A stretch of DNA of 35,930 bases from positions 1 to 35,930 of the forward strand of contig JAKFUT010000083.1 in NCBI GenBank assembly GCA_021732565.1, written 5' to 3'. A model generated the notes under the pieces. That model did not search any database and was not told the DNA's origin. It worked only from the letters and a program-made list of their open reading frames with translations. The position numbers were made by a program, and so were the translations under genes. The stretch's first letter is position 1. Every line of letters begins with the position of its first letter. The stretch is from Candidatus Obscuribacterales bacterium. Lineage in GTDB: Bacteria; Cyanobacteriota; Vampirovibrionia; Obscuribacterales; Obscuribacteraceae. Positions 25,283 through 33,729 of the stretch are shown in pieces.

Positions 25283-26248
25283 ATGGATTTTCTTCCATTT
25301 CCTAAAATCTCGACGTCTCAGTCTTCCGCAGAGGTTCGATTAACTGGAACCTGGATAGCGCAAGAGAAAATTCACGGTGCTCACTTCGTGATTGGTATCA
25401 AAGGCAATAGCATTCGCTTTGGTAAGCGAAAGAGCTGGCTTAGGGATGATGACCCGTTCTTCGGTTGGCAACTGATTCGATCAGAACTTACGGAACAGGC
25501 CTTCTCTCTTCGCGACCATCTCGAATCTGATCGATCGCAAAGCCTTTACCTGTACGGAGAATTATTTGGAGGGCATTATCCACATCCGGACGTCGAGCCC
25601 GTGCAAGGTATGACAGCGGTTCAGACTGGAGTCTGGTACAGTCCGGAAATTAAGTGGAGTGTCTTCGATGCGGTGGTTTGCCCCGAATTAGCTACCGCCG
25701 AATGTTTCTTCGTTGATCAAAAACTTCTGATGGAGAGTCTTGTATCGTGCCAGGCCTTAACACCCGTGGTCAGGGGGCGAGGTGTGCTGAATGATTTGTG
25801 GCAACTCAATGTGCGATTTCCAGCACAAATGCCTTCATGCTTTGGATTACCTGAAATAAAGAACAATTGGGCGGAAGGCCTGGTAATCAAGCCACAGAGC
25901 CAAACACAAGTCTCGCGCAGAGTTGTGTATAAGAGAAAAATTGATGAGTTTAATGAAAAGCAGTTTGACGAAAGCGAATGCTGGGATGAGCGCCAGATTG
26001 TTTCGCCAGGTGGTCTAATGTCGTGGGCTACCAAAATGGTGAATCCGGCTCGCATTGCCAGTGCCCGGTCAAAAATCGGTGACGGCAATAATTCTGCACT
26101 GGTGGAAGAGATTGTTCTTGATGTTCTGATCGATCTAAACGAAGCGTTGCCATTGTCGAACGAGGCGCTCTCAGACCTGGAACAACAGGCGCTGTCTGAT
26201 CATATTATTCGATTGGCAGAGATTTTGTTAGCCCATAATGTGCTCTAA
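25283..26248 (+). CDS. Rnl2-family RNA ligase
   Basis: 321 residues of the RNA ligase/nucleotidyltransferase fold. Motifs in order: I EKIHGAHF (nucleotidyl Lys29), Ia-like FGKRKSWL (47-53), III LYLYGELFGG (E93), IIIa WSVFDAVV (125-132), IV AEGLVIKP (197-204) and V VYKRKIDEFNE (K217, K219). These match T4 Rnl2-type ligases, which seal 3'-OH/5'-phosphate nicks in duplex RNA through Lys-AMP and RNA-adenylate intermediates. The C-terminal part (about 230-321) is helical, as expected for a Rnl2-like C-terminal domain. No partner kinase/phosphatase, RtcB or toxin gene is adjacent. It converges on the caspase gene with only 13 nt between stops. The AGGAG is unusually far (18 nt) from the ATG. Confidence 0.85.
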   Translation: MDFLPFPKISTSQSSAEVRLTGTWIAQEKIHGAHFVIGIKGNSIRFGKRKSWLRDDDPFFGWQLIRSELTEQAFSLRDHLESDRSQSLYLYGELFGGHYPHPDVEPVQGMTAVQTGVWYSPEIKWSVFDAVVCPELATAECFFVDQKLLMESLVSCQALTPVVRGRGVLNDLWQLNVRFPAQMPSCFGLPEIKNNWAEGLVIKPQSQTQVSRRVVYKRKIDEFNEKQFDESECWDERQIVSPGGLMSWATKMVNPARIASARSKIGDGNNSALVEEIVLDVLIDLNEALPLSNEALSDLEQQALSDHIIRLAEILLAHNVL

Positions 26249-26261
26249 AAACTGAATAGAG

Positions 26262-28445
26262 TTAGAACGGCTTACCCTTGCTGTCTGGTTCCAGACTCTT
26301 CCGAACTGCCTCTGGCAGCGGTTCAGGGTGAGCGGGTTGAACCTGCAGAATCAGATCGTTGCCTTTCCACAAATCGGTTTTAAGTCGTGGAGTTTGTGTT
26401 ACTCCGCTCTCGTCCTGTTGAACTTCATCACTCACGTTCTTTTGCAGAAACTTAAATGCGTCTCCGATCTTCGTCGAGGGACCTTTGCTTGATAGTCCTT
26501 GAATCAGATAGTGGGTGAAAATTCCGTTTGGATAACGCTTCGATTCCCATGAACGCTCATCTGCAGCGCTTGAACAAAGTAGCATGTGTCCAGTTCCCAA
26601 TCGAAACTGTTCGGGATTGAAATTGGCTCCGTTCTCGTCTCCCTTGGCACCTACAGCGCCAGCACTGTGGCAAGCATCCAGAACGATAAGCAAGCGGTTG
26701 GCTTTGATTCGCGAACTCATCAATTCCATGATGAATTGAACATCGATACCGCCGGCAAATAGTTTGTCTTTCTTGGTGTCATGCGCGATCAGGAAGTTTT
26801 TGTTGCCCACATCTCTGCTGGCCGGGCTACCGTGGCTCGAAAAGTAAAACACCACCAGATCGTCCGGCTTCACCACGCGAGGCAGGAAATCACCCACTTC
26901 TGTCATGATTCGTTCTCGGGTGCCGTCTTCATTGAGCAGGAAACGGACATGGTCGGGTGCAAAGTGGCCGGTGGTCACAAGATAATCATAGAAATCCTTG
27001 GCGTCTTTTGCCGGATACTTCAACTTTGGTATTGTGGGATCTTGAAACTTACCGATACCCACAATTACAGCCCATTTGTCTCGAACCGGGGTGTTTATCA
27101 CATTGCTGGGAACGGGTGCTCTCTGCGCTGCTGAGTCTATTCCTGTTGTGACCGGTGCCGGGGCACCTTGTTGTTGAGGTGCCGGGTTAGGTTGAGCATA
27201 TCCGGGGTTTGGTTGAGCATATCCGGGGTTTGGATAGGACTGGGGCGCTGCAGCCGCTTGTAGTCCATTGACAAGAGCACCTACTGTTGCGTTTCTTCCA
27301 AAAGCGGCTCGCAGAAAACTTGCCGCTCCTCTGGCAATTGCTTCTTTGGGAATGGGTGCTCTAACGGGCTTGTCCAGGGATTTTGCCGAATCGTCTGAGG
27401 AGTCGGTGGATGATGAACTTGGTGATGAACTGGAAAAGGACTTTGATGGTTCGCTGGCTACCGAGGTCGAAGCGACGGGGGTGGAAACCGGGATATATGG
27501 CGCAGGGGTGGACGCAGCCGCGCTAGTCGTCCTGGACCCGCCGAATACACTCTCATACACACCACCGGAGCTGGCAATTCTGGGAGTACTGGTTGCGGAA
27601 CTGATTGTGGTTGTGGGCGTGGTGGACGGCTTCGCTCCATCTTCTCCCAACATATAGCTGGCTACATAGGCGCCGTCGAGCCTCACCTGTTTAACAACAT
27701 AATTGTGTCCATTTGTGGCTACACGTTTGCCCACATCCTGGTACGTTCCTTGCAGTGCAGGGTTGCTACGCTTCAATTCCAACAGACCTGTCCCTGAAAC
27801 TGTTAAAAGACCACCAGAACTCGACCCGGAGGCTGAAGAGGGGGGCGAAGCCTGTTTTGCTGCGGGCGTGCTGTACAGGGACTTCCCTGAACTTGGGATT
27901 GCTGAGCTTGCGACAGGAGTAGTGGTCGAGGAAGATCGTCCAACTGCTTCCAATATGTAGCTGTTGGGGTACCCTCCATCAAATTTCAGTTGTTTAACAA
28001 CATAGTTCTGGCCCGATGTGGTGACGGTCTTCCCGACATCTTCGTATGTCCCCTGCAGCACGGGGTTGCTGTGCTTCAGGTCTACTAGCTGCGACCCCGT
28101 GACTGTCATCAGCGATTGGGCGGCGCTGGCGATCGCCCGAGTCGGGCTAGAAGTGGATGCTGTTGTCGAAACGGCTGGAGCCGAGGCTGCCGGAACCGAT
28201 GTCACTGGAACAGATGCCGGAACGGGGGCTGCCGCCGGAGTGGGGGAAATGACGGGTGGCACGGTATCTGCCACGGGGGTTTCTGGCGAGGGTTTCGGCT
28301 TGGAAACGCCGTTCATTTGGATACCCAATCCGCTGGAACTAGATTGTCCGCTACTGTAGTCGTGGAATTTTACGGGTGCTCCTTGTCCAAACGCTGCTGC
28401 CTGTGCAAGGAGGAGCGATGTTAGTATGGCTGGAGTCTTTTTCAT
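26262..28445 (-). CDS. Secreted caspase-family (C14) protease with duplicated N-terminal module
   Basis: 727 residues. Signal peptide (KTPAILTSLLLAQAAAFG), then long Ser/Pro/Thr-rich linkers carrying two copies of a module of about 56 residues (113-168 and 214-269). Both contain L-K-x-S-N-P-x-L-Q-G-T-Y-x-D-V-G-K, NYVVKQ and SY(I/M)L. A PNPGYAQ repeat lies near 405-425. The C-terminal domain (about 457-700) is caspase-like: DKWAVIVGIGKFQD, FYFSSHGSP with catalytic His538, and LIVLDACHSAG with catalytic Cys592. Bacterial C14 enzymes (orthocaspases/metacaspase-like) usually cleave after basic residues; specificity cannot be set here. The ATG at 28445 has GGGGTGA upstream. It is preceded by the shared direct-repeat promoter at 28866-28896 and lies 467 nt downstream of the serpin gene. 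Confidence 0.88.
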   Translation of the reverse strand: MKKTPAILTSLLLAQAAAFGQGAPVKFHDYSSGQSSSSGLGIQMNGVSKPKPSPETPVADTVPPVISPTPAAAPVPASVPVTSVPAASAPAVSTTASTSSPTRAIASAAQSLMTVTGSQLVDLKHSNPVLQGTYEDVGKTVTTSGQNYVVKQLKFDGGYPNSYILEAVGRSSSTTTPVASSAIPSSGKSLYSTPAAKQASPPSSASGSSSGGLLTVSGTGLLELKRSNPALQGTYQDVGKRVATNGHNYVVKQVRLDGAYVASYMLGEDGAKPSTTPTTTISSATSTPRIASSGGVYESVFGGSRTTSAAASTPAPYIPVSTPVASTSVASEPSKSFSSSSPSSSSTDSSDDSAKSLDKPVRAPIPKEAIARGAASFLRAAFGRNATVGALVNGLQAAAAPQSYPNPGYAQPNPGYAQPNPAPQQQGAPAPVTTGIDSAAQRAPVPSNVINTPVRDKWAVIVGIGKFQDPTIPKLKYPAKDAKDFYDYLVTTGHFAPDHVRFLLNEDGTRERIMTEVGDFLPRVVKPDDLVVFYFSSHGSPASRDVGNKNFLIAHDTKKDKLFAGGIDVQFIMELMSSRIKANRLLIVLDACHSAGAVGAKGDENGANFNPEQFRLGTGHMLLCSSAADERSWESKRYPNGIFTHYLIQGLSSKGPSTKIGDAFKFLQKNVSDEVQQDESGVTQTPRLKTDLWKGNDLILQVQPAHPEPLPEAVRKSLEPDSKGKPF

Positions 28446-28912
28446 CTTGTATCACCCCTTCTGGGAAATTCTCCCGGGAGAGAGCCGACAGTCTCTTCAA
28501 TCAGGGCATTTCCATTCTGCTAATATAGTATATTTTCGGAACTTAGACGTTGGGAATTACACCATATCTTGGTTCTGTTTCGGTTTTATTAACTTGTAAT
28601 CAATTCCGCCTTTATCCCAGACAGGCGCTTCATTTGCGGTGACTGAACCATCACTAAATGCAATTTAAATTCGGCGGCTTTTGGTTGCTGGAGATGGATG
28701 TCTAATTTGACGGGTGAACCAATTGACCCCCTAGCCCAATTGTAGTCGCGCACGTCCCGCTTGCAAGCTCTTAGACCTGGACGAAACTATCTTTCCTGTA
28801 TGAACAGGTTGGTAAATGGCATTTTGTTAGGGTCTAAGAAAGTGCTGTCGTCTGGAACTTTGGCAATATTAGACTGAGGATCTGAAAATTATCTGAAATT
28901 GAATGAGCCTCT
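28446..28912 (-). other. Long leader region between serpin and caspase genes
   Basis: 467 nt. The direct-repeat promoter at its upstream end (28866-28896) implies a 5' untranslated region of about 410 nt for the caspase mRNA, unless a second promoter lies nearer (an A/T-rich stretch around 28518-28535 is possible). I found no supportable ORF or known riboswitch pattern. Confidence 0.45.
28866..28896 (-). promoter_or_regulatory. Direct-repeat promoter motif of the caspase gene (copy 3)
   Basis: On the minus strand: TCAGA (28896-28892), 6 nt, TCAGA (28885-28881), 9 nt, TAATAT (28871-28866). It lies 17 nt after the serpin stop and faces the caspase gene at 28445. Confidence 0.6.
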
Positions 28913-30436
28913 CTAAGATTCAGCCGGTGAGTTTATCTGGCCCAGGAATAAGATAGCTCCCGTTTTCCAGTTCACAACTGCAAAAAAGAATGGACGGTCG
29001 AGCACCATTTTGAATGGCGGCGGTTCCATCAAAGCTTTACTGACTGTGGCTGTTACCGCCGCTGCTTCAGTTCCGTCTTCATCCACTTTGACAAATGTCT
29101 TATGAAGTACGTTGGACAACGGGATCGCTGCGGGAGCGCGAACCATTTTGCGAAAGTCCGCGTGATTAGAAAATGCAGTTTTCATTCCCATTGAGGTCAG
29201 TGTGCCATCGCAGTCTCGTTCGTCCGCTACGGAGAACCGAGGGATCTTCAACTCGCCCCGGCGAGACTCAAGCTTCCCCTTCCACTCCTGCCATTTAGAC
29301 AGGGAAAGTGTTTTGGCAAAATCTGCAAGGTTGCTCTTTTTTGCAGGAAGGAACACCAGCATTCCTGATTGCTCGTCGGAGTATGGAAGATCCACTAGCT
29401 GCAACCGATCATCTTCAAAATATTGAAAGTTGCCCTTGATCTGCATCAGGGGAACTGGTTTCATTCCCGTTGGAGTATGAAAATCGCCGGTTTTTGTAGA
29501 TGCTTTGTCAAAACGTCGTTGCCAGTTGGATTTTAGATATGCGGCGCTAGCCAGCACAATGGAATCTTTAGGGGAGATGTTTTCTACAATTTTTTCTATT
29601 TTTCCGTGAGTCTTTTTGTTAACCCACGAATTGATCGCTTCGGCGCTTCCCTTTGTGCTGAAATCAATGTTGCTGACTTCAGCATCCATATATTTTTTTG
29701 CGGTGGTTATGAAATCGGGAACGAGCTGAACCTGTGAATTTGCCCAAACGGAAACGGCCAACTCGACCGGCTGTGAAGGCTTTTCATTCAAACCGGTAGT
29801 TGATTCAGCGTTATCTGATTTTGGTGCTGTTTGTGAATCTTTCGGCTCCGCCTGCGGTTCTGGTTTTGATTCTGTTTTGAGTTCCGCTTTTGGTTCGGTT
29901 TTTAGCTCTGTTTTTGGTTTATAGGTGAGGTCTCGTTCGCCACTATCCTTCCCCGTCGTTGATTGTTTCTCGGCATCGGATTTCTCAACATTCGCGGGGG
30001 CATCTGGCTGATGAGACGAGCTTTTGGATGTTGCATCCGGCTGCAATAAGTCGATCAGTTTTTTGTAATCAGCATTGGATTGATCTGTGGTCTTACCCTT
30101 CAGTCCCAGGACCGTGGCAGTCTCAGAGGCTGTCAATCCGGCTGCACCGTTTAGAACGAGTCGCAGACACGAATGCAAACTTAAGGGGCTCACAGCTATA
30201 TTTTTCTTGCTATCAGTTTCGACCAGCTTCTTGTAAAAAGCAAGACCAAATGCGTTTTGCGGAGTGGCTAATGAACCCTCAGCTTCTGCTAGTGCTGGAA
30301 CGATGGTAGAAATAATGCAGACGGATAATGAAAAGCCCAATACCATAATTCGAGCGCTTCGGTCCGTTTTTGTTGTAAGAATTGGCTTGTCCTCCAAGTG
30401 GCACACCGGTATGAACCGAACTAATTCGCCTCTCAT
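28913..30436 (-). CDS. Secreted serpin, inhibitory-type hinge
   Basis: 507 residues. A signal segment (MVLGFSLSVCIISTIVPALA) lies at about 31-50. The serpin fold begins NAFGLAFYKKLV and NIAVSPLSLHSCLRLVLNGA. An insert of about 85 charged residues (about 148-232; repeats of KTE, KAE, KPE and Pro) separates this from VELAVSVWANSQ. Typical serpin motifs follow: AAYLKSNWQRRFD, LPYSDEQSGMLVFLP and LKIPRFSV. The reactive-centre hinge is EDGTEAAAVTATVS (G455 as P15, small residues P12-P9), matching inhibitory serpins. Counting gives P1 Leu469 and P1' Met470. The C terminus has DRPFFFAVV and the F-L-G-Q strand. It sits between two caspase-family genes and 46 nt after the upstream one. Start uncertain: ATG 30436 or ATG 30346. 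Confidence 0.93.
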   Translation of the reverse strand: MRGELVRFIPVCHLEDKPILTTKTDRSARIMVLGFSLSVCIISTIVPALAEAEGSLATPQNAFGLAFYKKLVETDSKKNIAVSPLSLHSCLRLVLNGAAGLTASETATVLGLKGKTTDQSNADYKKLIDLLQPDATSKSSSHQPDAPANVEKSDAEKQSTTGKDSGERDLTYKPKTELKTEPKAELKTESKPEPQAEPKDSQTAPKSDNAESTTGLNEKPSQPVELAVSVWANSQVQLVPDFITTAKKYMDAEVSNIDFSTKGSAEAINSWVNKKTHGKIEKIVENISPKDSIVLASAAYLKSNWQRRFDKASTKTGDFHTPTGMKPVPLMQIKGNFQYFEDDRLQLVDLPYSDEQSGMLVFLPAKKSNLADFAKTLSLSKWQEWKGKLESRRGELKIPRFSVADERDCDGTLTSMGMKTAFSNHADFRKMVRAPAAIPLSNVLHKTFVKVDEDGTEAAAVTATVSKALMEPPPFKMVLDRPFFFAVVNWKTGAILFLGQINSPAES

Positions 30437-30482
30437 ACCGCAGATTCATCGGCTAGCGGCCGCACATTCTCTCCCGTAAATT

Positions 30483-32027
30483 TTATTGGCGCGGGTTAGT
30501 CGCTGGTACTTGAATGGGCAAGTCGTTGCCTTTCCACCGATCGTAATTGACCACTGGATGTTGGGGATGATTATGCTCTGATTGAGTGTGCGAAACGACC
30601 TTGTCTCTGGAGATATCAAAACTTTGCTTCAGTAGCTTCGCAGAGCGCAGAGCATCCACGAGATAGTAGGTGAAATAACCATGTTGCAAGCGCGGATCTT
30701 CCAGTGAAGTTTCACTGGGTCCGCAGGAACTTACTATTATCTGCCCGCTGCCCACGAGGAGGTCGTCTAAAACTGCCCTTTCATCCAGCCCCCGCGCATT
30801 ACCGGAAAAGCATGTGTCCAGTATGGTGACCACGCGATCACTGGGAATCTTTTGTTTGATGAGGTCACCTAGCTTTTCCATCGCAATTCCGTTTTGACCA
30901 TCCATTTGGAAGTCGTGGGTTACAATGAAATTCTCTCCCTTCATTTTGGGAGTACCGTGCGTCGAGAAGTAGAGTAGTACCAGATCATCCCGTCGGATCG
31001 CTTTAGGAAGAAGGTCAGTCATCACGCGCAAAATATTTTTCTTCGTTGCTTGCTCATCGGACAAAAAATAAACGTGATTGGGCTTGAAGCCTGCCTCTTT
31101 AACCAGGAAATCACGCAAGTACTCCGCGTCTGCGACGCAATATCGAAGTTCCTTATCGGGGAAATTTGCGAACTTGTTAATGCCGACCACGAAAGCCCAC
31201 TTATCGGTTATCGGTCGATTGGGACCGGTGGCTGGTTGCTGCTGCTGCGCATGAGAGGGCGTATCAGCCGGACGCGAAGTACCTGCTGCTGCCGGTGCAT
31301 TGCCGTGGTTTAGCACGATGGCAATGCCCGTAGGTGTTCGCGAATTCGGGTTGTGTACATAGACGAGACCGTTGCCGGTTGACTTTTCTCCTAAATCATA
31401 TACTCCATCGTTTGAATAGACCGAATAAGAGTCTACCTTTTGAGGAATTCCCGTTAGCGAATTTGCATCAACAGAAGACGTAGGTGTATTCAATGCTCTT
31501 GAGGTCTCAAGCGGCTCTGCTGTGAGCAGGAGACCGAGTCGCTCGGTACCGGGATTGTTGTCAAATTTGATCAATCCATGTGGTGGCACCAGCACCTCTT
31601 TGCCGGCCTCAAGGCGATTGCTTTCTTGCGACCCGGGTGGAGGATACAGAATTGCTTTCTTGCCTGTACTACCCTGCATTAGCACAATATACGCATAGCG
31701 AGGCGCGCTAGTTTTCAGGTGCAACCTGATACCGTCGCCGCTACGAAACGGATAGCGATTATTGCAGAGAACCGGTGGATCACTGCCGCGATGCAACTCA
31801 AGGCAGTACGCTACTGTTGTGCCTGCAGAAGACCCCAGCCCAGCAGATGATGCTGCCGGACCTTTGAGTTCCTCATAGAACATGTCTTTCGCATTCAAGA
31901 CGGAGCCAGGCGCTGCAAGGACCGCCGAGGATACTATCAAACTAGCAATCAAAGCTGTTGAAAAACATAGACGCAGTGATGATAGAACTCGGCGGGAATC
32001 AATCATGATCGAGCGAGATATCCGCAT
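30483..32027 (-). CDS. Secreted DUF4384 - caspase (C14) fusion protease
   Basis: 514 residues. Signal peptide (LCFSTALIASLIVSSAVLAA), then KDMFYEELKGP and a DUF4384 domain (about 70-165: YPFRSGDGIRLHLK, AYIVLMQGSTGKKAILYPP). A linker with the IxLxH segment (GIAIVLNHG) follows, then the caspase domain (about 268-510): DKWAFVVGINKFAN, LYFSTHGTP (His357), TILDTCFSGNA (Cys406). Exported protease with a probable recognition or anchoring domain in front. The ATG at 32027 has AAGGA 5 nt upstream and overlaps the preceding gene by 29 nt; a second ATG at 32006 overlaps its stop. The two are likely translationally coupled. The serpin gene follows after 46 nt, so protease and inhibitor are probably made from one mRNA. 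Confidence 0.9.
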   Translation of the reverse strand: MRISRSIMIDSRRVLSSLRLCFSTALIASLIVSSAVLAAPGSVLNAKDMFYEELKGPAASSAGLGSSAGTTVAYCLELHRGSDPPVLCNNRYPFRSGDGIRLHLKTSAPRYAYIVLMQGSTGKKAILYPPPGSQESNRLEAGKEVLVPPHGLIKFDNNPGTERLGLLLTAEPLETSRALNTPTSSVDANSLTGIPQKVDSYSVYSNDGVYDLGEKSTGNGLVYVHNPNSRTPTGIAIVLNHGNAPAAAGTSRPADTPSHAQQQQPATGPNRPITDKWAFVVGINKFANFPDKELRYCVADAEYLRDFLVKEAGFKPNHVYFLSDEQATKKNILRVMTDLLPKAIRRDDLVLLYFSTHGTPKMKGENFIVTHDFQMDGQNGIAMEKLGDLIKQKIPSDRVVTILDTCFSGNARGLDERAVLDDLLVGSGQIIVSSCGPSETSLEDPRLQHGYFTYYLVDALRSAKLLKQSFDISRDKVVSHTQSEHNHPQHPVVNYDRWKGNDLPIQVPATNPRQ

Positions 32028-32769
32028 ATAAATCCTTGCTGGGGTTTGTATTCACCACAGTCGTGTAGGGCGTAAAAATAGGCGCATGGTACGCAGGGCG
32101 TGGCCGATGAGCTACTGGCTGGGTTCGAAATAAATCTCTGGAATAGTCGTCATCGGGTATGGCATTGGCGATCGATGTGTCATCTGAACTCTGCCCTGCG
32201 CCAGGCTTATTTTCTTCGAAGGAAACCTTCAGATCTCCGTGTGTAGTAGCCGGAGTTCCAGAGGAGGGGATCACAGCACGGGGTTCCGTGCCGGATCTAA
32301 GTAACTCCGCCGAACTCAGGTTCTTTCGAGACAGAGCGACCTGGATATGTTCGGAGCCTCTGTTATTATCAAACTGAAGGAAACTCGTTGAAGGAATTGT
32401 GCACTCGCGCCCGCGGCGAACAGCGTTCGACTGGTCTTTTCCGGCGACAGGAAACAGAATAGATCTGGCTCCTGTCGAGCCGCCAACCAGCACAATATGT
32501 GCGTAACCATCTATGTTTGAAATAATATGGAACTTAATTCTGTCACCGCTTCTGAAGCGTTGTCGATTGCTTACTCGCAGCGTTGAGCCTTTTCTCTGCA
32601 ACTCAATCCAATAGCGAAAGCCAGTGTTGGATTGCCGAGTAGGCTCATTGAGTTGTTGATAGTACATGTCTCGTGCCAGTTGGTCGTCTGCCAGAGACAC
32701 CGTGATGCATACTGGTACCAGGCCAAAAGCCAACGAGGCGGTTTTGATTGCGCCGGCGATTTTTCTCAT
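31999..32769 (-). CDS. Secreted DUF4384 protein
   Basis: 256 residues. Signal peptide (IKTASLAFGLVPVCITVSLA), a short conserved entry motif RDMYYQQLNEP, then DUF4384 (about 45-150: YWIELQRKG, FRSGDRIKFHI, AHIVLVGGSTGARSILFP, FLQFDNNRGSEHIQVALSRK). A Pro/Ser-rich linker follows, and the protein ends in the cluster's shared tail, TVVNTNPSKDLYADISLDHD. The domain is predicted to be beta-rich; its function is not established. It starts 23 nt after the stop of the previous DUF4384 gene and overlaps the DUF4384-caspase gene by 29 nt, so it belongs to the same operon. Confidence 0.85.
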   Translation of the reverse strand: MRKIAGAIKTASLAFGLVPVCITVSLADDQLARDMYYQQLNEPTRQSNTGFRYWIELQRKGSTLRVSNRQRFRSGDRIKFHIISNIDGYAHIVLVGGSTGARSILFPVAGKDQSNAVRRGRECTIPSTSFLQFDNNRGSEHIQVALSRKNLSSAELLRSGTEPRAVIPSSGTPATTHGDLKVSFEENKPGAGQSSDDTSIANAIPDDDYSRDLFRTQPVAHRPRPAYHAPIFTPYTTVVNTNPSKDLYADISLDHD

Positions 32770-32792
32770 TTCAACTCCACGTCGCTGACGGT

Positions 32793-33497
32793 CTATCCGC
32801 GAGGTTTGTGATCGAGAGCTATATCGATGGACAATACCTTGCTCAATTTACCGACAACATACGTATGACCCTGTTCTTGTGGAGCGTCGTCCGTTTCTAC
32901 CACAAGGTTGCGTGTTCCTGAACTGCGCACTTTCATGCCCTTGGAAGCTACGACGCAAACCTGAGTGTCGTCAGGCACATTGTCATCGCCCGTGTCCGCA
33001 CCGGCCACTGCAACGGATTCCTTTGCAGGCAACTCAGTTTTCGGATCGCTAATTTTTGTGCGCGAAACAATCACACGTACAATTTCTGTTCCTGGAGTTT
33101 CGTCAAACTTCATCCAGGCTTCTTTGCCGGCTGCAGCCACTGGTAAAACAATTTCATTTCCTGCGATAACCTTGTTTCCGCCCAGACCTGCCGAGGGGAA
33201 GAGTACTGATTGCTCGCCGTCGCTTCCTTGTAGCAATAAAACATATGCGTATCCGCTAAAATTCGGTTTGACATGAATGCGCAATTTATCGCCATCGAAG
33301 AAGGCACTTCTATTGGTTACCTTTGTCTTCTTTCCATTTCGCTGTAGTTCCAGCCAATACTGAACGCCGTTGTTGATCTTGGCGGTGGGTTTGCTCAGTT
33401 GCTCAACATAGAGTCCTCTCGTAGACTCTTTACAGATGGCCGGAGCGGCCAACCCAAGGAGTATGGCAAAAACCGTTAACGGAACTAATCGCTTCAT
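32793..33497 (-). CDS. Secreted DUF4384 protein, first gene of the protease operon
   Basis: 234 residues from ATG 33497, chosen because GGAGGT lies immediately upstream (GGAGGTACAT); an ATG at 33509 lies in front of that site and is rejected. Signal peptide (LVPLTVFAILLGLAAPAIC), entry motif RGLYVEQLSKP, DUF4384 (about 40-150: YWLELQRNGKK, FFDGDKLRIHVKPN, AYVLLLQGSDGEQSVLFP, FDETPGTEIVRVIVSRTK) and the shared C-terminal tail KVLSIDIALDHKPRG. The promoter motif at 33583-33613 lies 85 nt upstream. Expected to be a free exported protein, since the signal peptide has no lipobox. Confidence 0.88.
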   Translation of the reverse strand: MKRLVPLTVFAILLGLAAPAICKESTRGLYVEQLSKPTAKINNGVQYWLELQRNGKKTKVTNRSAFFDGDKLRIHVKPNFSGYAYVLLLQGSDGEQSVLFPSAGLGGNKVIAGNEIVLPVAAAGKEAWMKFDETPGTEIVRVIVSRTKISDPKTELPAKESVAVAGADTGDDNVPDDTQVCVVASKGMKVRSSGTRNLVVETDDAPQEQGHTYVVGKLSKVLSIDIALDHKPRG

Positions 33498-33582
33498 ATG
33501 TACCTCCATTACTGCAGCACGAGAGATCGTTCTCCAACTTACATGTGTTTAAATCTGGCACCTGGAAAACGTCTCTTCGATT

Positions 33583-33613
33583 ATCTTACTAACCAAATCT
33601 GAAAAATTTCTGA
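33583..33613 (-). promoter_or_regulatory. Direct-repeat promoter motif of the DUF4384-caspase-serpin operon (copy 1)
   Basis: On the minus strand: TCAGA (33613-33609), 6 nt (AATTTT), TCAGA (33602-33598), 9 nt, TAAGAT (33588-33583), followed by AAT, so GATAAT is also present. The repeat period is 11 bp, one helical turn. The -10-like box is 85 nt upstream of the ATG at 33497. Confidence 0.65.
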
Positions 33614-33694
33614 GTGGAACTGCCCGCTACGATTACGGGTGATGCCACACATCACGGTTAATCCCATAGCACGAACGATCGATCATAACGACCA

Positions 33695-33717
33695 CGCTTG
33701 CATTATAGCGGCAAGCG
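33695..33717 (-). terminator. Hairpin after the first DUF4384 operon
   Basis: CGCTTGC (33695-33701) pairs with GCAAGCG (33711-33717) around a 9-nt loop, 12 nt beyond the stop of the lipoprotein gene at 33730. It separates that gene from the promoter at 33583-33613. The stem is short and no T-run follows. Confidence 0.45.
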
Positions 33718-33729
33718 AATTATTAGTTT

